Below are positions 23,733 through 34,130 of a DNA stretch of 64,000 bases, piece after piece. The stretch is taken from assembly GCF_947172395.1 (NCBI RefSeq), contig NC_069094.1, positions 12,514,292 through 12,578,291 of the forward strand, given 5' to 3'. Position 1 is the first letter of the stretch, and the number at the start of each line of letters is the position of its first letter. The notes beneath the pieces are model-generated. The model had not been told where the DNA came from. It ran no database searches and was given only the letters and a program-made list of their open reading frames with translations. The position numbers and the translations under genes were made by a program. This stretch comes from Bicyclus anynana (Eukaryota > Arthropoda > Insecta > Lepidoptera > Nymphalidae).

Positions 23733-24388
23733 TGTTAAGAATTGTTTAAGGACGAATTCTAGTTGACGATACTCTGATTAATGTACATATTAATATATGA
23801 TGTTAAGTAGGTCTTAGATTACTTATTTAGGTTTAACCATACTTCCTAATGTATCTGTAGTTCACTAAGTACATTAAGTATAATACATGTATGTGATTAT
23901 ATTGCTTCATACAATCTATATTTAGATAATTAGTTATAAGTGCAATTAATGTATATAAATAAATATGCAGGTAATTTAAAAGTGTTACTCATAAATTGTG
24001 AATCATCATTACTTTATTACAACACTACATTACTCTCTATAGCCATCTGTTTGTTAACTATCATAGTCTATATTGCTGTATCTCTCTAATTGTTATATTG
24101 TCTCAGTCTAATGTATTTACTGTACTATTCTAACAATATTGCTATCTCACTCTTTAATGTAATGCTTTCTCCTTTGTATATGTAATTCTGTCTCTTTCGT
24201 ACTGATCATTATAACTGCAATAAAGATAAGGGAATGCGGACGCTTCAAATCCCATATAATTCCGAACCCCAATAATATTTCACACACTTCACTCCCGAAG
24301 CCTGAAGCGTTCGCACCTTTACATCAAGAATTACGTGTTTTATTTATACGCGTCTCCCTGTGGTTTGGACTCTCCAAAATCCTCCACA
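23733..24388 (+). repeat. 3' LTR
   Basis: 656 bp with the same TG...CA ends as the 5' LTR and AATAAA at 24219-24224. Only about four differences occur in the last 120 bp, but the U3 part is strongly rearranged relative to the 5' copy. Confidence 0.85.
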
Positions 24389-24954
24389 ATATTATATAAA
24401 TTATATATTATATAATTTCTTAAAATGCACACAACTGAAAAGTTGGAGGTGCATGCCACGGACCGGATTCGAACCCACACCCTCCGAAATCGGAGGCAGA
24501 GGTAATATTCACTGAGCTATCACGGCACAGCTTTATAATATTAGTATAGATTTGCCACCCCTACTGACCTCTAAAATTAGATATCTACACTGGTCACAAT
24601 AACGTTAGGTAATTCCCTTTTTTAGTGAATAATCTAGTTATTAGGATTATTTTTACAACTTTTTTAGGTATAATTTTAAGCTAACAAAAGCAAGGCATTG
24701 TTTTAATTGCACTTTTTACAACGTGTGATGCACTTCTTACAAGCTAGATATGCTTTAGCTGCGATTTTGCCGTCCTAAGCTTCAGCTTTTTCAGCTTTTA
24801 TGGCAAATCCGGCACTGGCTTACGTCACGGCTGTATACACGTAATATGATATGAAATTATTGACGACTCACTGGCTTGCGTTCTATAACTATTAGGCAGG
24901 AACAAAATATTTAATCATGACCATACTTTGTGTATATTGTCACATCACATACAT

Positions 24955-25075
24955 TTAGGGGCTTAGCTACCGCCGTATCAGCGGTATCAATGATACGGGG
25001 TCCCCAAACTACAGGGCCTCTTTAGGTGTGAAACAATAATTTTTGGTTTCACACAATTTATTAGTAAATTAATCC
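24955..25075. repeat. Interspersed repeat fragment (GGCGTAGCTA type)
   Basis: GCTTAGCTACCGCCGTATCAGCGG...TGATACGGGG recurs at 36805-36860. It contains a short inverted repeat CGCCGTATCAGCGGTATC. Probably a DNA-transposon end; boundaries unknown. Confidence 0.4.
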
Positions 25076-25085
25076 ACATTCTCTC

Positions 25086-25260
25086 TTAACACGTTCGCTG
25101 CGGTAACGAGGTCAATTGACCTCGTACGTCTAGTGTCGTCAAGAGATACGAGGTCGATGGACCTCGAATCGCACCACATGAAGTTTTAGTATGAGGTCAA
25201 AAAACCTAGTACCGCACCAGAGGAAACTAAAGAAAAATCAGTGCCGCAGCGAACGTGTTA
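25086..25260. mobile_element. piggyBac-like MITE with TTAA target sites
   Basis: TTAA at 25086-25089 and 25257-25260 flank a 167-bp element with perfect 14-bp terminal inverted repeats CACGTTCGCTGCGG. The interior contains the 20-bp palindrome ACGAGGTCAATTGACCTCGT and two further GAGGTC blocks. Size, TTAA duplication and lack of ORF fit a non-autonomous piggyBac-superfamily element. Confidence 0.8.
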
Positions 25261-25357
25261 ATCTGATGCTTCCCAGTGAAAAAAACATGAAAAACTGCTA
25301 AGGGATTTTGAGACTTGCCGCTCGTCTTTTAGGCTCCCCAACTAATATTGATACAGA

Positions 25358-27403
25358 AGGCAAGGTACGCATACATGGCTAATCAGACAAAATCATGAAC
25401 GTATCTAAGGAAGGTGGTGGGACGTTTTTCTTCAAGCCATCTTCCAGACTTTGGTGCAACAACATGTCTCCAAGGCAAGCTACGCCATTGCATACATGGC
25501 TAATCAGACAAAATCATGAACGTAACTAAGGAAGGTGGTGGGACGTTTTTCTTCAAGCCATCTTCCAGACTTTGGTGCAACAACATGCCTCCAAGGCAAG
25601 CTACGCCATTGCATACATGGCTAATCAGACAAAATCATGAACGTAACTAAGGAAGGTGGTGGGACGTTTTTCTTCAAGCCATCTTCCAGACTTTGGTGCA
25701 ACAACATGCCTTCAACGCAAGCTACGCCATTGCATACATGGCTAATCAGACAAAATCATGAACGTAACTAAGGAAGGTGGTGGGACGTTTTTCTTCAAGC
25801 CATCTTCCAGACTTTGGTGCAACAACATGCCTCCAAGGCAAGCTACGCCATTGCATACATGGCTAATCAGACAAAATCATGAACGTAACTAAGGAAGGTG
25901 GTGGGACGTTTTTCTTCAAGCCATCTTCCAGACTTTGGTGCAACAACATGCCTTCAACGCAAGCTACGCCACTGCATACATGGCTAATCAGACAAAATGA
26001 TGAGCGTAACTAAGGAAGGTGGTGGGACGTTTTTCTTCAAGCCATCTTCCAGACTTTGGTGCAACAACATGCCTTCAACGCAAGCTACGCCACTGCATAC
26101 ATGGCTAATCAGAGAAAATCATGAACGTAACTAAGGAAGGTGGAGGGACGTTTTTCTTCAAGCCATCTTCCAGACTTTGGTGCAACAACATGCCTCCAAG
26201 GCAAGCTACGCCATTGCATACATGGCTAATCAGACAAAATCATGAACGTAACTAAGGAAGGTGGTGGGACGTTTTTCTTCAAGCCATCTTCCAGACTTTG
26301 GTGCAACAACATGCCTCCAAGGCAAGCTACGCCATTGCATACATGGCTAATCAGACAAAATCATGAACGTAACTAAGGAAGGTGGTGGGACGTTTTTCTT
26401 CAAGCCATCTTCCAGACTTTGGTGCAACAACATGCCTTCAACGCAAGCTACGCCACTGCATACATGGCTAATCAGACAAAATGATGAGCGTAACTAAGGA
26501 AGGTGGTGGGACGTTTTTCTTCAAGCCATCTTCCAGACTTTGGTGCAACAACATGCCTTCAACGCAAGCTACGCCACTGCATACATGGCTAATCAGAGAA
26601 AATCATGAAGGTAACTAAGGAAGGTGGTGGGACGTTTTTCTTCAAGCCATCTTCCAGACTTTGGTGCAACAACATGCCTCCAAGGCAAGCTACGCCATTG
26701 CATACATGGCTAATCAGACAAAATCATGAACGTAACTAAGGAAGGTGGTGGGACGTTTTTCTTCAAGCCATCTTCCAGACTTTGGTGCAACAACATGCCT
26801 CCAAGGCAAGCTACGCCATTGCATACATGGCTAATCAGACAAAATCATGAACGTAACTAAGGAAGGTGGTGGGACGTTTTTCTTCAAGCCATCTTCCAGA
26901 CTTTGGTGCAACAACATGCCTTCAACGCAAGCTACGCCACTGCATACATGGCTAATCAGACAAAATGATGAGCGTAACTAAGGAAGGTGGTGGGACGTTT
27001 TTCTTCAAGCCATCTTCCAGACTTTGGTGCAACAACATGCCTTCAACGCAAGCTACGCCACTGCATACATGGCTAATCAGAGAAAATCATGAACGTAACT
27101 AAGGAAGGTGGTGGGACGTTTTTCTTCAAGCCATCTTCCAGACTTTGGTGCAACAACATGCCTTCAACGCAAGCTACGCCACTGCATACATGGCTAATCA
27201 GAGAAAATCATGAACGTAACTAAGGAAGGTGGTGGGACGTTTTTCTTCAAGCCATCTTCCAGACTTTGGTGCAACAACATGCCTTCAACGCAAGCTACGC
27301 CACTGCATACATGGCTAATCAGAGAAAATCATGAACATAACTAACCAAGGTTTTCGACGTTTTCCTTTAAGCCATCTTCCAGACTTTGGTGCAACAACAT
27401 GTC
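25358..27403 (+). repeat. 121-bp satellite array, about 17 units, with higher-order structure
   Basis: GCATACATGGCTAATCAG recurs every 121 bp from 25370 to 27306. Units differ at a few fixed sites: GACAAAATCATGAACG, GACAAAATGATGAGCG or GAGAAAATCATGAACG near the start; CCTCCAAGG or CCTTCAACG and CCATT or CCACT near the end. The last unit (27306) is diverged and truncated. Every frame is broken by the 121-bp period, so it is non-coding. Confidence 0.95.
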
Positions 27404-28670
27404 CTCTGAAAATTGCCCGTTAAGGTTAAGGTTAGTTACCAGATTAGATTTTAAACATATTTTTTATCTATTATGCAAAAAAAATTACAACCTAAGAGCG
27501 TACATTTTTAGAAAAGTGGAAACTGGAAAGTGTTCGTTGCATTTCTTGAGGTTTGTTGTTCAGGTTACCCCAGTCATTCAAGCCCATCAATTGAGGTTAC
27601 CTGGCAAAATTTCGAGGTGGCAAAATGTATCGTCATTTTGGCACCTTTAATTTTTGCCGCCAGGAAAAATATAGGCCAGTTGTTTGTTCTAATAACCGAC
27701 AGTTTTCTACTTACTTATTAAGTGGGTCATCAAATTAAAATGCTTAGATCGAATTAATGTCTATGATTTATGAATTATTATGAATTATTATAAAGAAGTA
27801 AAGGGGCAGTACTTACACCGAGAGGAAATGGGTTCGATTCCCGCCTGCTGAACTATTGTGGTACCCACTCCTAACACTATTTTTTCCGACTAATTGGAGG
27901 GGAATAATAATTTTGCTCATATTAAATATAATATGGCAAATAATCTTTAAAAAAAATTGGTTATGTAAAGTCCTACCTATTTTATATAAAGTCAGTAGAT
28001 ACTTAGGTAGATATTTGGATCTACAAAAATATTTAAACGCCGTTCAAAGACCAATTAATGTTCGGCAAATTGCTCTAGTTCTGTTGAAAACTCACAAACA
28101 GACCAAACAACAACCGCGAATCTGCTATTATTTAATCGTTTTCGAGGTGTTCCGAACACTCTACGGAAACCGTAGACCCGTACGTGTAGATCAATCAATG
28201 TAGCTTGTAACACTTTAACTACCATTGCTCATTGGGTAGGTAATTCATATAAAATAACCTCGTAAAACCACCATTGGATAGCGTATACAGGAAAAATGTT
28301 GAGGCCCTTATATTATATAATACTTTACCAACAGGTCATGGTATGGGGTGCCCACTGCCCGGGGCACGGCAGTCGGGAGGAGTTGGATCATCTACACTTA
28401 GTGATACCAGATGAATTAAATTACCAGTGTGATGGGGAAAAAATCCCCTGCTGTGAGTGGTTTAAACTATGTATTTTCCTAAACATTACAACAAATAAGT
28501 TAAACCCATTCGGGGTTTAGATTTAACTTACTGAATATCACGCTCTAAAATTATTTTATTAAACAAACTTATCAATAATTTATTATTCATTTATCGAAAA
28601 CTAGCTGATCCTGTGGGATTTCTACATTTTCTCTTGTCACTATTGACCTACCCATGTAATAGAGCCTTTT
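27404..28670. other. Intergenic sequence with a degenerate SINE
   Basis: AT-rich, without a convincing gene. The only recognisable item is the SINE family C relic at 27795-27955. Open frames at 27399-28203 are short and overlap this relic. Confidence 0.5.
27795..27955 (+). mobile_element. tRNA-derived SINE, family C, degenerate head
   Basis: Has GGGTTCGATTCCCGCC (B box), then TACCCACTC, TTGGAGGGGAAT and ATATGGCAAATAATCTTT, the same series as the better copy at 32222-32394. Confidence 0.65.
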
Positions 28671-28986
28671 GATGGCCTCCGTGGCGTAGTAGAATGCGCG
28701 GTGGATGTGCAAGACGGAGGTCCTGGGTTCGATCCCCGGCTGGGTCGATTGAGGTTTTCTTAATTGGTCCAGGTCTGGCTGGCTGGCTTCGGTCGTGGCT
28801 ATTACTACCCTACCGGCAAAGACGTACCGCCAAGCGATTTCGCGTTCCAGTACGATGTCGTGTAGAAACCGAAGTGTGGATTTTCATCCTGGACTTAACA
28901 AGTAAGCCCGCTTGAATCTTAGATTGCATCATCACACATCAGGTGAGATTGTAGTCAAGGGTTAACTTGTAAAGAATAAAAAAAAA
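28671..28986 (+). mobile_element. tRNA-derived SINE, family A, complete
   Basis: Begins GATGGCCTCCGTGGCG (A box), B box GGGTTCGATCCCCGGC, body through CATCAGGTGAGATTG and a terminal A-run. A few bases are missing in the middle compared with the copy at 47730. Confidence 0.85.
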
Positions 28987-31826
28987 GAGCTAACAAACCA
29001 AAACTATTATATCGTTATTAACTAACTTAAAAAGAAACGAACGAACGGTAAACATTATTATATACACACAAAGATCCTTGGATTTTGTTGGGATAAAAAT
29101 CTTCTTCTTCATGAAGGAGTAACGAACACACACATTTACACAGACACAAGCTCTCGCCTTTGGGCTGTTATTGTAACTACACACACTGTTGATATATATA
29201 TATACCGTCATGATGCGTCGCCACGGAATGCGTCGCCACGCCAGAAATCGGTTTTATGTGCGGCTGTAAATGTTTCACATCAAAAAACACGGAAAATTAA
29301 CTTCAAAGTAATCACTTCCAAATTTGTTCTACGGATCCCAGGCTAGAGAGTAACAAAAGCTACAATATTATTAAAGCAGGCCAAGTAATATTTTATTAAA
29401 CGGGGGAATTAAAGTCTCCAGTCTGACAACCCCAATTTCAAACTGCCGGTCGACTCGCTCAGTCTTCACGGGGACGCTAGCGGACTCACAGTTTGCCTCG
29501 GCAATACATCTCATCCCATTTCATACTAACGCGAGTGAGTGTATGTGAACTTTGCATTAACTTTGTGTTGTCAGATTAAAAAAAACAATTAAGGTCACAA
29601 TCGAGGCAGTTGACACCTGTTGTTTTCTCACGTTACTTGCATATAAAGGTATGTAATATTGTTGTTATGTCTCGTGTAATTTAATTATGCATGCTGTCGG
29701 CAGTCGTTTATTACGTGTAATTATGGCCCAACTTCTTTGTAGTTCAAGGTCGTTGGATTTATTTTATTTCAGTGTTCCAGATTTGAAGATTTGAGCTTTT
29801 TGATGGCAATTTTCTTTATTTTTTTAATTATTATTTTACCTATTACATTAAGTACTTAAGCTACAACATTTTGAAATTGTTTAGTCTATATAAAAAATAT
29901 TTGTGCTGTTTAAAAAATTTTAATAAATCTTTAGTAGGTACCGTACTTAGTAGAAAACAATTATTTTTTTATTTTAAAATTATTAAAAAAAAATTGTACC
30001 TATTACTTATTTTACGAGTATATGTACCTATATACCTACACATCCAATTAATTATTATGTCTATTAACTTTTACAACTTGATAAACGATGGATCAATGGA
30101 TTAACTAATATCGGTAAAATTTATGGTTCACTTTGCAGATTTGACCCGGTACGGGTAGAGAATTAAATAGACTGCTACCACGTTTCATAATTTACCTAAA
30201 ATGACCGTCCAATCAGCATCGATTCCTAAATTATTATGCGTTTTTAATTTTATTAATTAGGAAAGAAACACCTGAAACCGATCCGATGAATTGGCGATCG
30301 CTCATAATGGATATTTTAAAACAACAAACTTTTTTTTTAAATAATACCGTCAAATATCTATTCGAAATGATGTCGACAAATAGGAATATAATATTGTTTT
30401 GAAGCGGCAATTGGTATATCCTGCACAGTTGGCTACGGGGCGGCGGAAGCGTCGGATTCATTCAAATAATTTAATTAAATCTCACGCCGAGCAGAGGGCA
30501 GCCCAGTTTCACAGCTGCAGATGGAAACAGAGATGCGCTTTTATGACTATCATTATCGATAAATGCAAATATCATCATTATCATCGATAAATGCAAATAT
30601 CATCATTATCTTCGATAAATATAAATATCATCGATGAATGCATCATCATCATCATTATCAGCAAATGGACTTTTACTGACGGACATAGGCCTCTCATAAA
30701 GATATCCGAACAACACGGTCTTGAGCTGTAATGTAAAAATGTACCTATTCTACCAAAGATAACAAACTAAGATAACAAAAACCTCAATAGCTTAATATTG
30801 TCACGGTAGAAGAGACGCTGATGGGTTCAAATACGAGGGGATATAGAATCGATTCCCACCTTCCGGAGTAGAGACAAATAAGCATCTCTAGCACTACCCC
30901 AGCACAGGATTTTTGGTATTGACTTAGTCGGAAGAGAAATGATAAACTGGTTATAATTAGGAGAAATAAAAAAATATTCTCTAGAATATAAAAAATAATA
31001 ATTTTATACTTAAACTTTTAATAGTTAAAAAAATCGTTAAATCTGATTTCTCTCGAATGTTGTATGAACGAAATCAAAATTAATTCTAAGGCTTGATATT
31101 TACTCAATAAAGGTACAAAGATATTTACTGAAAATCTAACTACGTCGTACAAAACGTCCCGGACTGTGAAAGTCCCATAAATCTGACCTTTACAAGTCTA
31201 GTGAAAAGATTCTGTAATTTCCAGAGGTCAAGCTGTCGATAAGAAGTGGGTGGGCATGACCTTTTAACATTGACCTTCCTGTTTAAAATATCGTTGTACA
31301 AAAAAGGGTCTGTTTAATCTTATCAAGATAAAAACCAAAGACAAAATGATAGTATCCAGGCTAATGATAGGCTTCCAGTTTCTCATGTACCTATTAAATT
31401 TAAACATTTGTAGTGTACATAAAGTGAATTTTGTAGCTAGCGATTTTAATCTGTAAATCGCTAGACATGATACTGTCTCGAGTTATATAACTCCTAGTAA
31501 GTTAGATTATTCACTGAGATAGATTATTTTAATCTTCAAGTAGGTGATATTTACATAATAGTAAATATTATTTTAGGTATGTATTTCAAATAAATATTTA
31601 CTTATCTTATTTACATTTTTTAACCAAGGCCGTAATTTGAAAAGTAACATAATTATTCAGAATTAAAAATAATTTATCGATAAATTAAATATGCAAGTAG
31701 GTACATCCCTAGAAGAAGGCGGCTAGACAGAAAATAAAAGCAATCGCTTGATCCTAGGACGGAGTTGGCGTTATATTGGCTGACAAGTTGCCTGTGACTT
31801 TGTCCGTATTGTTATTTGTAGACTCC
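28987..31826. other. AT-rich intergenic sequence
   Basis: No gene seen. A GC-richer patch at about 29440-29540 has no ORF. A (TA)n run is at 29190-29205, a three-unit 31-bp repeat at 30550-30620, and a possible degenerate SINE C head with GGTTCAAATAC is near 30785-30870. Confidence 0.5.
30547..30715 (-). mobile_element. Degenerate RTE 3' end with expanded tail
   Basis: 30655-30715 matches, in reverse complement, the last 60 bp of the RTE ORF region (AAATGGACTTTTACTGACGG). It is preceded by ATC-rich tail sequence and three imperfect copies of TATCATCGATAAATGCAAA. Confidence 0.6.
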
Positions 31827-31970
31827 GCGCCACAAAATAAGTCCAACGGCTAAAATCTGAACTGAAATTAACAGCGCATTACTCAAATGTCAATAAGACC
31901 GCCATTACCAAATGACAATGAGTGCCATTAAGACTTCAGCGCCGCGTCTACGGGACTTTTTTCGTGGTGC
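31827..31970. mobile_element. MITE, copy 1 of 2
   Basis: Ends GCGCCACAAAATAAGTCC and, inverted, GCACCACGAAAAAAGTCC. The interior (CATTACCAAATGACAAT, CAATAAGACCGCC) is shared in reverse orientation with 59015-59150. No ORF. Confidence 0.65.
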
Positions 31971-32221
31971 GAAGTATACCATATACATTTATGTATAGCT
32001 GATTTTGGTGCAGCATAACACAAAATATCGCTACAATTCCGCTGGGATACGGGGATAAGATATTACCCATGATACTCACTACAAAACAGAAAACGCTAAA
32101 GGTTACTTAAATCCGTGATACTCATAAATAACGTGGCTTTTTATTGGCAAAAGAATTTTCAAAATCGGTTCAGTAGATTATCCCCTACAATCTCACAAAC
32201 TTTACCTCTATAAAATGTTAA

Positions 32222-32394
32222 CCTCAATAGCTCAATGGTTAGAGCGGTCGGACTCTTCACCGAAGGGTGGTGGTTCGATCCCCGCCCCGTTGGTCTATTG
32301 TCGTACCCACTCTTAGTACAGTCTTAGTTCAGTTGGAGGGGAATGGGAATATTGGTCATATTTAATAAGATATGGCAAATATTTTTTTTAATAA
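32222..32394 (+). mobile_element. tRNA-derived SINE, family C
   Basis: tRNA-like head ACCTCAATAGCTCAATGG (A box) and GGTTCGATCCCCGCC (B box), then a short body and A/T tail. The head looks like a tRNA, but the 3' acceptor strand is replaced by the SINE body. Confidence 0.7.
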
Positions 32395-32663
32395 AAAAAA
32401 AATAGTATAGTAGATTTACTTGTACATAGAACAATATTGATGTTCAAGGCTTTAATGGGCAGGTATTATATTCTTTAGATAAACGTTACAATAACTAAAT
32501 ATTTAAAGTTTGACAGTGATGATTCATCAAAAAGCTAAAGTTATAAAATGTAGTCCAACTTCGCTAAATTTAACCTTTAGTCAAGTCAAAAATGTCATGC
32601 TAACATTAAAGTTGGATACCGCCCTTTAACTCTTGTAATGAACTGAACTAAAAGAAAATAATG

Positions 32664-32805
32664 TATTTCAGTTTCAGACAAAGATCTAAATAAATGTTGA
32701 AATGACTATAGTTCCGATACCGGGAATCGAACCCGTGCCTCTTTCATCGGAACTATAGTCATTTCATCATTTATTTATTTAAATCTTTTGTCCGAAACTG
32801 AAATA
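32664..32805. repeat. 142-bp foldback with long arms
   Basis: TGAAATGACTATAGTTCCGA and its exact reverse complement flank a loop of about 27 bases (CCGGGAATCGAACCCGTG). The arms continue outward with few mismatches to TATTTCAGTTTC / GAAACTGAAATA. A long RNA hairpin would result from transcription of either strand. Confidence 0.8.
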
Positions 32806-32828
32806 TAATATTATCTCTACTTTACTAA

Positions 32829-33024
32829 TCTATACTAATATTATAAAGCTGAAGAGTTTGTTTGTTTGGTTGAACGCGCTAATCTCAGGAACTACTGGTC
32901 CAATTTGAAATATTCCTTCAGTGTTATATAGCCCATTTATTGACGAAGGTATAAGGCTATATATTATCCCCGTATTCCTACGGGAACGGGAACCACGCGG
33001 GTAAAACCACGCGGCGGCAGCTAG
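32829..33024 (+). mobile_element. Non-autonomous Helitron, family A, complete
   Basis: TCTATACTAATATTATAAAG after an A, and GGCGGCAGCTAG before a T; 196 bp. GC-rich inverted sequence CCACGCGGG...CCACGCGG lies just before the 3' end, as in Helitrons. Confidence 0.85.
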
Positions 33025-33717
33025 TAATAAATGTATCTATCAAAAATTTTCGTGTGCCAAATCAATTAGCAGAATATTTGGTATAGATACAAAATGTTTT
33101 AGGTATTATTATTAGGTTACAGGTTTCGTCGAATGCCGTCAGGCCTCCGCCTGCACTCCAATTATGGATGACCCAATAACACATCGATCAGAGTCTAAAT
33201 TCACTTTGCAGATTGCCGCTAATAGCGAACCATTTTTGTTTCAATATTAGGTATGAGTTCTAAATAAGCATTTTAAGGGGATTGCAAAAACTGAAACGAG
33301 AAAATACAAAACTTTGAAATAAGATATAGGTAATTCTCTGAAATATATATATATTAAAATTAATATTTATTAAGTATAAAAAACTTCAATTTCTAAAGAG
33401 AAAAAAGATATTTCTGTAGATTAAATATTGTTTTTAAAATAGCAATTTTAAAAAAATGTCGTTATCACGTTTTGGATTTTTGTTCGGAATCTGCTTATGT
33501 GTTTAAATTCAAGTGAAACTGTTTGGTCTTTGAATAAGTTATTTATTTATGAGATAATAAAGAAAAACCGTAAAATAGATGGAGCTAATGCCACTTTATT
33601 CCCGCTCTTGTATACTACAATGACGGACTTATTGAGCTGGCGAAATTAAAAAAAAACTAATAAATTAAATATCTATCTATAGACAGAGAGCCAGCGACAC
33701 CCAGACCTTCGTCATTT
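33025..33717. other. AT-rich intergenic sequence
   Basis: Nothing recognisable. Confidence 0.5.
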
Positions 33718-34130
33718 TTAACCGACTTCAAAAAAGGAGGAGGTTATAAATTCGTCGGAATCTTTTTTTTTATGTATGTTCACCGATTACTCGAAGACGC
33801 CGACTCGTATATGGGTTGATAACGACGACGACGACCTTGTGTTTGGGCTTGATTAATTTGTATTAATGAGAACTTTACATGTTGTGACTGCCATTAGGGG
33901 TCTGATGATGGAAACGAAGGATAGTTAAGGGAACTTGTCAACGGTTTACGGTAGCTACCTTATGTTTGGGCTTGATTAATTTGTATTGATGAGAACTTTA
34001 CATCTAGATGTCTTGTGACAGTCATTAGGGGTCTGGTGATAGAGACGAAGGACAGCTAAGGGATTTCAACGATTTACAGTAGCTATGTTGTAATTTTCTT
34101 TCTTTCTTTTTAATTGGGCTTGATTAATTT
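33718..34130. repeat. Repeat with AACCGACTTCAAAAA end and internal tandem duplication
   Basis: Begins AACCGACTTCAAAAAAGG, the terminal motif of the MITEs at 47059 and 50046. It then carries two tandem copies of a segment of about 125 bp starting TGTTTGGGCTTGATTAATTTG at 33841 and 33965. The far terminus was not identified. Confidence 0.55.

Larger units (their letters stand above)
18788..24388 (+). mobile_element. LTR retrotransposon, about 5.6 kb, apparently non-autonomous
   Basis: Long terminal repeats beginning TGTTAAGAATTGTT and ending CCTCCACA flank about 4.28 kb. The element sits between ATATT direct repeats (18783-18787 and 24389-24393), the 5-bp duplication expected of an integrase. 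A possible primer-binding site follows the 5' LTR and a purine tract precedes the 3' LTR. The interior has a GC-rich tandem-repeat leader and a single 749-codon ORF. No protease, reverse transcriptase, RNase H or integrase motif is visible in any frame, so mobilisation would need enzymes from another element. BEL/Pao affinity is possible from the primer region but unproven. Confidence 0.85.
18580..24528 (-). mobile_element. tRNA-derived SINE, family B, split by LTR retrotransposon
   Basis: SINE sequence covers 18580-18787 (3' half, with a (GAC)n-like tail) and 24389-24528 (5' half with the B box, GGATTCGAACCC). Both halves join exactly when the LTR element is removed. The complete SINE is flanked by the 11-bp repeat AGCTTTATAAT at 18569-18579 and 24529-24539, which is the duplicated Helitron sequence. 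Confidence 0.85.
18424..24550 (-). mobile_element. Non-autonomous Helitron, split by nested insertions
   Basis: CTAGCTGACGCCACG at 18424 follows an A, and ATTAGTATAGA at 24540-24550 precedes a T. Together they give the two ends of the common Helitron family also seen complete at 32829, 48154 and 61622. Helitron sequence fills 18424-18579 and 24540-24550; everything between is the SINE and the LTR element that inserted later. Confidence 0.8.

Noticed and set aside
18424..24550. Autonomous Helitron (Rep/helicase)
   Set aside because: The size comes from nested insertions; only about 167 bp are Helitron and no Rep or helicase motif exists in the window.
25358..27403. CRISPR-like array
   Set aside because: Head-to-tail 121-bp units without unique spacers, in a eukaryotic context; it is a satellite.
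32222..32295. tRNA gene
   Set aside because: A and B boxes are present but the 3' acceptor strand is missing and a SINE body follows; the same holds for 28671, 45222 and 47730.
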